Source: Halobacteriovoraceae bacterium (GTDB lineage: Bacteria; Bdellovibrionota; Bacteriovoracia; Bacteriovoracales; Bacteriovoracaceae). Taken from it: DNA of 64,000 nt. The notes under the pieces were generated by a model that was not told the origin of the DNA, did no database searches, and was given only the letters and a program-made list of their open reading frames with translations. The stretch spans positions 1,488,001 through 1,552,000 of the forward strand of contig JACKAJ010000015.1 of the NCBI GenBank assembly GCA_020635135.1, in the 5' to 3' direction. Shown here in pieces: positions 51,401 through 58,318 of the stretch; within the stretch, counting starts at the first letter, position 1, and every line of letters begins with the position of its first letter. The translations under genes and the position numbers were made by a program.

Positions 51401-52697
51401 AGGACAAATTTTTGATTTGGTAATCGTGGATGAGGCAACTCAGTGTAAAGTGGACGATGCTCTTTCTCTCATTTATCGAGGCTCGAAACTGATGGCCGTC
51501 GGAGATGATAAGCAAACTGTTTTAGCTAAAGATTCGGTCTTGGATGATTATCTTTTTAATGAGTTTGATCTCTCTGAACATTTGAGATTTTATCAAGCCA
51601 GTTCCGTCAAAGGGGGAGGATCTCATCTCTTCGGGTTGGTTCGCAATATTAAAAAAACTTCAGTTATGCTCAATGAGCACTATCGTTGTCCACCTGAAGT
51701 TATCGATTATTCCAATCGCTACGTTTACGACAATAAACTTTTTAAAATGCAGTGGCGCCCTCAAAAAAGCCAGCCCTCAGTGGTTGTTGATTTCTCTGAG
51801 AAATCAGCACCTAAGAGTGTAAGAAAAACCAGTGGGACGTATAAAGGTTTAGAAACTGAAATGTTGGATCGCTTTTTGGAATATGTCATTGAAGAAGTCC
51901 AAAAGATCGAACGAGAAGAGAACAAAAAAATTAATAGCGAAACGGATATTGCTCTTTGTTATTTTCTTTTGAAAAACGAACCTTATGTTGATGCTAAAAA
52001 ATCAGAATTTCTGGCGAAACTTAAACGAGGTGATGACATTCTTCACGGAGCCGGAGCAGCTCTGCAAGGAAAAGAGCGCGATTATATTTTCTATTATTGG
52101 GATGTTTCAAAATCCAATATGGCCGCTTTTTCTCAAGGTGATGATGAACTGAAACGCAAAGGGGAACTCAACGTTTTAATGAGTCGACCAAAGATTAGGG
52201 CCTATCACTTCCTTCACGGTGAATTTGATAAACTCAATCATTCAAAGATATCAATTACGGACTATCTGTGGAAAACCTACCAATCTCAAAGTCTTGTGGA
52301 AAAACAGAAAAAATGGACGGCGAGAAAAGAAAATCCTGGTCCTCATTTTACACCTTGGCGCCGAACTAGTGGAGAGCTCATGAAAAAGCTCCTCGAATAC
52401 CGGATGGAGTTTGATAAGAGTATTCAATTTCAAAATTCCGTCGTAGTTGGAAATCCCAATATGAAGATTGATTTAGTGATTTCTAACGATAAAGAAAAGG
52501 ACTCTTTGGGTCTTGTGGATGTCAGCGGTTTTCGCTTCCACCCTGAAATGGCTCAAGATGTAGTGGACTATTATTTTCAAATTCTAAGGTCGTCACCTTC
52601 TATTGCTCCTTATTTCCTCTTTCTTTACGAATTAATGGAGTGGCCAGAGGAGTTAGTTCGCTGGCTTAATCGCGAAGAAATGAAGAAAGCCAGCTAA
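48480..52697 (+). CDS. Large SF1 (DNA2/NAM7-like) helicase with possible degenerate nuclease domain
   Basis: This encodes 1405 aa starting with TTG, 9 nt after motB, with TTAGGAG as ribosome site. Residues 1-500 form an N-terminal region without recognised family. Walker A is EGPPGTGKT (about 529-537), followed by a large helical insertion (about 570-960). Walker B is VIVDEATQ (about 980-987), then GDDKQT, NEHYRCPPEV (about 1064-1073), HGAGAALQGKERD and NVLMSRPKIRAYHF. This is the order of UPF1/DNA2-type SF1 helicases. Near residue 1327, MKIDLVI...GLVDVSGFRFHPE resembles the Vsr/MTES_1575 nuclease motif with altered catalytic residues. Nucleic-acid remodelling is predicted; the role beside a stator pair is unknown. 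Confidence 0.85.
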   Translation: MKFKDLLFKETPESGLTMKGKSGNRFRLTRILDESGQFVYILENVAKGQRIYIDKYLFDRFRAKVVLLPQSEHEEIDEKVFFGETCHYRFRTDKMKEGWIVIQSEIPREGSTAILEYSMDSTKKLASLLYDERLEHTSGTLDRIVSYHQLFQFSFLDGGKSINSELITKKNILYTIENFQPSLSKLANWNNKEPVADWKNKTPLKKKTETENNFKAKLGEKVKEKAYQVDYDSLFKKKDDSKEEDSASKPKRRRRKNSPYFSLPVLASEVKMNNSESYKCELTLDERLDYEETFPPSKKGHFYLGIEIIDAVFKKAGQLKTFKFPLYYLKVDIIESGRTLYIKPQEKGRVYLNHVALANLVDQFASRKGLGNPVDLFFQKLNSQVFEFNGGFDRIRLTRNLPHDEEIFKKTRHLFFGKPNDKENRGMFENLKIVGVEVDLESTFLYKVEDNHSILSHSLNRDLGLISSKAHDNPEKFYQTLLGQFLNPEIESKKKNPSFCDRPYMPGRLAGSMKTLLDRMNEHDIILLEGPPGTGKTFSILNILIHCVCTGKRVLITSDQMGAIHALTEKIQEYLMGKDRKSEEAMRLDQLWQNAIKVIDELPNNEKVSTWALSLKKMLKTESHLEPYENVTLEDFEKTLKKIDEDILSHIFRIQTLLNKKLAGPKDDPQRVAKKNYHATTEKHITSLIKMLDIFRKNDKENLNLFFKFINIRKSILKDNNAKIYQELTIPQSQADWKKRKKDFVLLRENLELIKKEKPRDLESFKVLVKGKGPSPFYDKLIEVWSDYFRAHDSDFKKTSKKILSYIHHPGIKLCDHFLEIINLHLYILENEEYFEISETLLAIHKGIDPNNSEDLPLDLEFYRYLRGKSSKPEKESIQGLLFKIEELQKERDLRIKDCFMNRLKVLEDGLTKVPKNSTTARLTRVHSLLNELEKIDEMDQAWPIMRDLQQTLLEAFPIWICRKQAVSFLFPTQGQIFDLVIVDEATQCKVDDALSLIYRGSKLMAVGDDKQTVLAKDSVLDDYLFNEFDLSEHLRFYQASSVKGGGSHLFGLVRNIKKTSVMLNEHYRCPPEVIDYSNRYVYDNKLFKMQWRPQKSQPSVVVDFSEKSAPKSVRKTSGTYKGLETEMLDRFLEYVIEEVQKIEREENKKINSETDIALCYFLLKNEPYVDAKKSEFLAKLKRGDDILHGAGAALQGKERDYIFYYWDVSKSNMAAFSQGDDELKRKGELNVLMSRPKIRAYHFLHGEFDKLNHSKISITDYLWKTYQSQSLVEKQKKWTARKENPGPHFTPWRRTSGELMKKLLEYRMEFDKSIQFQNSVVVGNPNMKIDLVISNDKEKDSLGLVDVSGFRFHPEMAQDVVDYYFQILRSSPSIAPYFLFLYELMEWPEELVRWLNREEMKKAS

Positions 52698-52812
52698 TTT
52701 CTATGAATTGTTTAATGCATCCTTCTACCATTTGGGTGCTGGCACCTTCAGGAAATCCTGTAGTTTTTACAGGGAGCTTTGTTGAAATCCCAAACTGTTA
52801 TAAAGTGGCGCC

Positions 52813-53316
52813 ATGAAAAGAATAGGCTTAGCAACACTATTAATCCTAATCTCTCTCCCGACTCTCGCTCAAGTTAAAACCGACTTTTATGAAGAACAAG
52901 ATACCAAGAAGCTGTGGTTTTTCACTAATCAACAAGTGAAGGAACGCAAGGCGTCTCAGATCTGTGAAGGGTTCAGAGAAAAAGACATCCAAAATGACTA
53001 TCGCTTCCATGTTCCTTCGGCTGAGGAATTTGAGAGTTTAGAAATTGTCGCAAAGATCCCTGAAATTGTGGGTGTTGAAAACCAAGAAAATTATACTCTG
53101 AATTTTTGGGTTTCAAAAAAATCTGGAATTACTCATGCGATGATGTTACTACCTTCGATCATAAGTCCTCGCTTAGAGAGAAAAACTGGGCAAACCTATA
53201 GTATCTACAAATATGATCACATGGGGAGTTCCATTTCTTATCTCACTCACAAAGGCGAGTCAGATGTTCCTAAAAAAGCATTTGTTGCTTGTATAGGAAT
53301 TAAAAACAGTTATTAA
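52813..53316 (+). CDS. Exported protein of unknown function
   Basis: The 167-aa protein has a signal peptide (MKRIGLATLLILISLPTLA-Q). The mature part has two Cys far apart (SQICEGFRE, FVACIGIKN). There is no ribosome site; a -10-like TATAAA (52799-52804) lies 8 nt before the ATG, so the mRNA may have almost no leader. Family not recognised. The next small exported gene follows after 16 nt. Confidence 0.6.
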   Translation: MKRIGLATLLILISLPTLAQVKTDFYEEQDTKKLWFFTNQQVKERKASQICEGFREKDIQNDYRFHVPSAEEFESLEIVAKIPEIVGVENQENYTLNFWVSKKSGITHAMMLLPSIISPRLERKTGQTYSIYKYDHMGSSISYLTHKGESDVPKKAFVACIGIKNSY

Positions 53317-53332
53317 TTGGGGAGGTTCAGTC

Positions 53333-53716
53333 GTGAAGTGGATTCTTGGTTTTTTTCTTGTCTCTAATATGGCCTTCGCCTCAGGTTATTTTGATTATGA
53401 TAGATTTTGCGAAGGAGATCTCGATGATTGGTTTGTGAGAATTTCCTATTCTGAAACTGAGGCCATGGTTGAATTTTATTTTGAAGAGGCTGATATTGAA
53501 TTGGTTCGCGATATCGAGGGAGAAAAGGACCTTGAAGCAGGATCAATGCTTTTTAAATTAGAAAATATTGATTTTGATGGAGATATGAGAAATTTTTCTG
53601 TTCTTGTAAAAGACTATGGAAATATTGCTTATTTTTTTGATTCTCCAGTTGATGACGAAAATGGCTACGACACTAAGTATTACGATGTGGTGGCCGATGA
53701 TTGTCAGGACTTTTAG
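53333..53716 (+). CDS. Small acidic exported protein of unknown function
   Basis: This encodes 127 aa from GTG 53333 with GGGGAGG 6-8 nt upstream. A signal peptide (MKWILGFFLVSNMAFA-S) leads to a very acidic mature part (Asp/Glu/Phe/Tyr-rich) with one Cys near each end (DRFCEGD, ADDCQDF), likely a disulfide. In size, acidity and Cys placement it resembles the genes at 24465 and 28789; a dispersed family of small acidic exported proteins is possible. Confidence 0.62.
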   Translation: MKWILGFFLVSNMAFASGYFDYDRFCEGDLDDWFVRISYSETEAMVEFYFEEADIELVRDIEGEKDLEAGSMLFKLENIDFDGDMRNFSVLVKDYGNIAYFFDSPVDDENGYDTKYYDVVADDCQDF

Positions 53717-53732
53717 GTTCAAGTCTATTTCT

Positions 53733-53761
53733 TTGACCCCTTAATACGAAATCTCTATAAT
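53733..53761 (+). promoter_or_regulatory. Sigma70 promoter of fusA
   Basis: TTGACC (53733-53738), a 17-bp spacer and a perfect TATAAT (53756-53761), then 6 nt and the fusA ATG. The expected transcription start coincides with the A of ATG. This is among the best consensus promoters in the window, in keeping with strong fusA expression. Confidence 0.8.
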
Positions 53762-53767
53762 ACCTGC

Positions 53768-55861
53768 ATGGCTTCTGACGACCTTAGTCATATTCGCAAC
53801 ATCGGCATCATGGCCCACATTGATGCCGGTAAAACTACCACTACTGAGAGAATTCTCTACTACACAGGTATTAATCATAAAATTGGGGAAGTCCACGATG
53901 GTGCTGCCACGATGGACTGGATGATTCAAGAACAAGAACGTGGGATTACAATTACATCAGCCGCGACCACTTGTTTTTGGAATAAATTTCAAATCAACAT
54001 TATCGATACTCCAGGGCACGTGGATTTTACGATTGAAGTTGAAAGAAGTTTGCGCGTTCTCGATGGTGCTGTTGGTGTGTTTTGTGCTGTCGGGGGTGTA
54101 GAGCCTCAGTCCGAAACAGTCTGGCGTCAAGCGGATAAGTATAAAGTTCCAAGAATTGCTTTTGTGAATAAAATGGATCGGGTTGGAGCCGACTTTGAAA
54201 GTGTTGTTAGTGAGATCAAAGAAAAGCTTGGAAAGAAAGCTGCTGCTATTCAATTTCCTGTTGGTGCAGAAGATACATTTGCAGGACTTATTGATGTGAT
54301 AAAGCAAAAAAAATACATCTGGAAAAACGATGACCTTGGTGAAAAATTTGAAGAACAAGATTTAGATGAAGAAGAGCAACTTGTTGTTGAAGAAAAGCGC
54401 GAGCAGCTCTTTGATATTCTCGCTGATTATAGCGATGATCTTGCTGATAAATATCTAAGTGGTGAAGATTTAAGTGTTGAGTACATTAAGTCAGTCATTC
54501 GAGATGCTGTTATCAATCACGGATTTATTCCGGTTCTTTGCGGGTCGGCTTTCAAGAATAAAGGCGTACAAACACTATTGGACGCGGTTGTTGATTACTT
54601 GCCTGCTCCTAGTGATCTCCCTGCTGTTAAAGGTTTTTCAGCTATCAAACAAGAAAAAGAGATGGAGAGAAAAAACTCAACAGATGAACTCTTTAGTGGA
54701 ATGGCCTTTAAGATTGCCACCGATCCCTTCGTGGGAAGGCTTACTTTTTTTCGCATTTATTCTGGTGTCTTGAAAATGGGAGAGACCGTCTATAACCCTT
54801 TAAAAGATAAAAAAGAGCGCATTCAAAAAATTCTCAAAATGCATGCTAACAAAAGAACGGAAGTCAAAGAAGCCAAAGCCGGGGATATTGTCGCCTTAGC
54901 AGGACCTAAGTTTACCATTACCGGCGAAACACTTTGTTCCAGTAAAAACCCTATCGTTTATGATCTTATGCAGTTTCCTGAAACAGTTATTGCCAAGGCC
55001 ATTGAAGCAAAAACTTCAGGCGATGAGGATAAACTGGTTAAAACTTTAGAGATTCTTCAAATTGAAGATCCTTCCTTTAAATTTCAGCACAATAAAGATA
55101 CAGGACAACTGCTAATTTTTGGAATGGGCGAGCTCCATCTCGATATTGTGGTCGATCGTTTAACTCGCGAATTTAAATTGGGAATTAATACTGGTAATCC
55201 ACAAGTTTTTTATAGAGAAACGATTACGGTCGCTGCCCATGAACAAGCGGAATACCAAAGAGAAGTGAATGGAAAAATTAATTTTGGTCACGCTCAAGTG
55301 AAAGTGGAGCCGATTAGTGGAGACCACGAAGTCGAGTTTAGCTTTGCTATGAAAAAGAGGGGAGATGTTCCCAAAGAAGTTTATACAGGAATTGAAAATG
55401 GGATTAAAGAAGCGATACCTGGTGGAGCTCTTGCCGGTTATCCTTTTCACTCCATGAAGGTGACAGTGGAAGACTTTAAATTTGATGAAGAAACCTGGAA
55501 TGAGGTTTCCTATAAAATTGCAGCTTCCAACGCTTTTATTAAGGCAGCTTCTAAGGCGAAAGTTGTTTTAATGGAACCCATCATGGATTTAGAAGTGAAT
55601 ACACCTTCTGAGTTCTCTGGTGATGTTATTGCTGATATTAATTCCAAGCGTGGAAAAATTCTCAATATTGAATCTAAAAAAGCAGGACGTGAAACGATTA
55701 AAGCGAATGTCCCTCTCTCTCATCTTTTCGGGTACAGCACGGATTTGCGTTCGCGAAGCCAGGGGCGTGCTGATTTTACGATGACCTTTCTTAAGTATGA
55801 AGCGCTTACTCGTCAGCAGACTAAAGAGATCCTAGAAAAACGCGGTCTTTTTATTGATTAA
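53768..55861 (+). CDS. fusA: Elongation factor G
   Basis: EF-G is the GTPase that drives ribosome translocation. At 697 aa it has full length. GTPase motifs are AHIDAGKTTTTERIL (P-loop), RGITITSAATTCFW (switch 1), DTPGHVDFTIEVERSLRVLDG (switch 2) and NKMDR, with domains II-V following (GHAQVKVEPISGDH..., GRADFTMTFLKYEAL). It has no Shine-Dalgarno sequence and its own promoter, so it is separated from rpsLG in both position and control. It ends in a 4-nt convergent overlap with the next gene. Confidence 0.98.
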   Translation: MASDDLSHIRNIGIMAHIDAGKTTTTERILYYTGINHKIGEVHDGAATMDWMIQEQERGITITSAATTCFWNKFQINIIDTPGHVDFTIEVERSLRVLDGAVGVFCAVGGVEPQSETVWRQADKYKVPRIAFVNKMDRVGADFESVVSEIKEKLGKKAAAIQFPVGAEDTFAGLIDVIKQKKYIWKNDDLGEKFEEQDLDEEEQLVVEEKREQLFDILADYSDDLADKYLSGEDLSVEYIKSVIRDAVINHGFIPVLCGSAFKNKGVQTLLDAVVDYLPAPSDLPAVKGFSAIKQEKEMERKNSTDELFSGMAFKIATDPFVGRLTFFRIYSGVLKMGETVYNPLKDKKERIQKILKMHANKRTEVKEAKAGDIVALAGPKFTITGETLCSSKNPIVYDLMQFPETVIAKAIEAKTSGDEDKLVKTLEILQIEDPSFKFQHNKDTGQLLIFGMGELHLDIVVDRLTREFKLGINTGNPQVFYRETITVAAHEQAEYQREVNGKINFGHAQVKVEPISGDHEVEFSFAMKKRGDVPKEVYTGIENGIKEAIPGGALAGYPFHSMKVTVEDFKFDEETWNEVSYKIAASNAFIKAASKAKVVLMEPIMDLEVNTPSEFSGDVIADINSKRGKILNIESKKAGRETIKANVPLSHLFGYSTDLRSRSQGRADFTMTFLKYEALTRQQTKEILEKRGLFID

Positions 55862-58008
55862 TCTAAGTAAAATTCGACGCCTATATTCCCTAAGAAAATA
55901 GTGGAATTTTGTTCGATGCTATTTTGATAACTGATGGTTTGATTATCATAAGTCAGGGAGGAGAAAAGACTCCATTCATTGTTGACCCTATACTTGGCAG
56001 TGAAAGTAGTAGAGTAAGAGTTTGAACTTTTGGGCTCTCCCAAAAGAGGATCAGAATTTTTAACAGTGTTTGAAGGAAAAAGCTTAGCAAAAAAACCAAA
56101 TGTAAATCGCTTATAAAGTGGCAATTCGAAACGAACTCCGGCGTAGGGACCGGAGATTTCAAGATCACCCAGCCCTATTTCTCCTAATTCTGCGAGGTCA
56201 TAAGAGAGTTTTTTATAACCAATAAAAATATCAAGAAAAGATAAAAGTTTAATAGGAGGAGCGAGAGCATAACCAAGTGCACCTTCAAAAAAACTTGCAG
56301 AACTTCCAAATCCTCCACCTGAACCGATAATTTTCTTAAAGGAAAACAAGGCTATAAATTGGTAGGGGAGAAAGTAGTCAATACCTGCTTCAGCACCGTA
56401 AAGAGTTGTGGTTTTTGAAGTGTCTGAGCCCTTTAACTCTGATGCCTCAACGGCCAAGTGAACTCGACCAACTTCTCTTTCGATTTCTAAGTGGTGTTTT
56501 AGAAACTTAGAATCATCTTCTGCAAGAACAAAATCATCTTTTGTGACAATCCAGTCTCCTTTATTGACCTTATTTCCTTTTTCAAGAAAACGCACAAAAC
56601 CAATAGCCGAATTACCTTTAATACTTTGGAAAGAGCCTAAACCTATTTTTTCCATTTCCCATTTGGTGCTGTGAAAATCTCCTAAAGACTCTATTTTTAC
56701 AGCGGAAGGTCGAAAAATTTCAAAGTGCTGAGTGTTTTCAAGATCTTGCTTTTCGCCAATACTAATGAGGAGTTGTTCTTCAACAATTTCATCAATTCGA
56801 CCTCTGTAAGGTAACTTCTTTATGTAGTCTCTTATCCAAATTTGAACTATGTTGATGAGATCGTCGAGATCAGAGTTACTTAAAAGTTTACTTTTTTTGT
56901 AGATGACAGTTTTTCCATCTTGAAGAATACCTTCAAAAACAACGAGAATTCCTATGTTTTTTTTATAGGCTTTTAGGCGGAAAAGAGATCCTGTCCCAAG
57001 TTTATTACTAATGGCTTGAATTGTCTTATAGTCATTCAGTTCTCTTTCTCTAGTAGGAAATCTTTTAGATAAAAGATCCTCAAGGTCATCGTTCATTTTA
57101 AGCAAACATAAATCTTTGTTTTTCAAATGCTCTAAGATTTCGTAGCGAATTTCGTCTGTTTTAGATTTTTCAATATTAGATATAATAGGTAAAAACGTAC
57201 ATTGATAAAATGAACGGTTGAATTGTATTGGCTGCTTAAGCTTTAAATAAGTTACATTAAACTGCTCAACGTTATCGCCTTTTTTTTCTTTTTCGAGCTC
57301 GCGGTTAATTGTTATTGTATCTGACCTTACAAAAGATTTTTTCATGACTTTTACGTGATCGCCGACATTGATTGCTAGTTTATCAGGGTTAATTATCTGA
57401 ACGATATAATTGATATCGTCTTTTTCAACTATAACACCTTGAGGGATATTGAGATCCTGCTCGCCTCTCTCATAAGCAGATCGTGGATAAATTTGTACTT
57501 TTTTTCCAATCAAACTCGTGGGTGCATTCGTGTTGATATAAACTTTATCACCGGCAGTTTGTATGACATAAGCATCATAGAAAAGATCACTTTCATATTG
57601 AATTAGCGACTTACTCACAAAAGATTCTAAATCTACTTTGCTAGAAGATTGTTCTCGAATAAAAAGTGGCTTAAAAACTTCATCAAGAATTTTGAGATAA
57701 TAGAGTCCACCTGACTCATCGAGAACAAAATAGTATTTAAAATTGGGATTATTCCTTCTGAACTCGTCGAGAACTGAATCCGTAATTTGGTCATTATTTG
57801 TTTGGGTAAAGTAGGTCTTTATTAAATATTTTCTCTGGAGATTTGTTTTGATTAGCCCTTCAAGAGAATTGAGCTCTGTTTGATGGTTGTCATAAAAATT
57901 TCGAGTAAACAAAAAAATACCTTTAGAAAAAGGTGTAAAAATTTCTGCTTTAGCCATTGGGCTTAATATCCCGACTATAAAGGTAAAGATAAAAATGGTG
58001 CGAACCAT
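55858..58008 (-). CDS. Exported protein with C-terminal beta-barrel-like region
   Basis: The 716-aa protein has a signal peptide (MVRTIFIFTFIVGILSPMAKA-E). Several periplasmic-type segments follow: one near residues 150-220 (DKVYINTNAPTSLIGKKVQIYPRS... INVGDHVKVMKKS) resembling small beta-barrel metal- or ligand-binding repeats, seen again near residues 410-500 (YRGRIDEIVEEQLLISIGEKQDLENTQHFEIF... VNKGDWIVT). The last ~200 residues are amphipathic strands (VHLAVEASELKG... TTFTAKYRVNNEWSLFSSLTYDN... GNIGVEFYLD). An outer-membrane protein is the best guess; no family recognised. Confidence 0.65.
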   Translation of the reverse strand: MVRTIFIFTFIVGILSPMAKAEIFTPFSKGIFLFTRNFYDNHQTELNSLEGLIKTNLQRKYLIKTYFTQTNNDQITDSVLDEFRRNNPNFKYYFVLDESGGLYYLKILDEVFKPLFIREQSSSKVDLESFVSKSLIQYESDLFYDAYVIQTAGDKVYINTNAPTSLIGKKVQIYPRSAYERGEQDLNIPQGVIVEKDDINYIVQIINPDKLAINVGDHVKVMKKSFVRSDTITINRELEKEKKGDNVEQFNVTYLKLKQPIQFNRSFYQCTFLPIISNIEKSKTDEIRYEILEHLKNKDLCLLKMNDDLEDLLSKRFPTRERELNDYKTIQAISNKLGTGSLFRLKAYKKNIGILVVFEGILQDGKTVIYKKSKLLSNSDLDDLINIVQIWIRDYIKKLPYRGRIDEIVEEQLLISIGEKQDLENTQHFEIFRPSAVKIESLGDFHSTKWEMEKIGLGSFQSIKGNSAIGFVRFLEKGNKVNKGDWIVTKDDFVLAEDDSKFLKHHLEIEREVGRVHLAVEASELKGSDTSKTTTLYGAEAGIDYFLPYQFIALFSFKKIIGSGGGFGSSASFFEGALGYALAPPIKLLSFLDIFIGYKKLSYDLAELGEIGLGDLEISGPYAGVRFELPLYKRFTFGFFAKLFPSNTVKNSDPLLGEPKSSNSYSTTFTAKYRVNNEWSLFSSLTYDNQTISYQNSIEQNSTIFLGNIGVEFYLD

Positions 58009-58198
58009 AATTTAAGTGTAATCGGCTGTTTAAGTCTATGTCAAAATAAGAAAAAATATCCAATTTATTCAGTTATTTTAGCCAGTTACTTTCAATGGTA
58101 AAAACTAAGTCAATTTTCAAATACGATAGCGTTTCCCCCCTTCTTACGTGCCAATAGAAATTGCCAAATTGAGGTGAAGTCTGAGGTTCCAACTCAAA

Positions 58199-58290
58199 TT
58201 AAAGGCCTTTTAAGTAGTAAAAATGTTCTCACTATAAAATTAAGTTATGAAAAGATTTATAATTTATGTAGAGGCCTTAAAGGCCTTTAA
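58199..58290. promoter_or_regulatory. Two TTAAAGGCCTTTAA palindromes in the promoter region of the giant gene
   Basis: TTAAAGGCCTTTTAA (58199-58213, one extra T) and TTAAAGGCCTTTAA (58277-58290) are near-identical palindromes 78 bp apart. Between them are two -10-like boxes, TATAAA (58233-58238) and TATAAT (58258-58263), without clear -35 boxes. They sit in the 310-nt gap between two divergent genes, so a shared regulator binding both sites is plausible. The rest of the gap shows nothing else I can support. Confidence 0.45.
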
Positions 58291-58318
58291 TTTAAATTAT
58301 TTAAGGGGCCAGATCAGG

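Noticed and set aside
47041..52697. Direct naming of the operon as Zorya
   Set aside because: MotA has flagellar length, ZorC and the SNF2-type ZorD are absent, and the promoter looks like sigma28; only a Zorya-like resemblance is justified.
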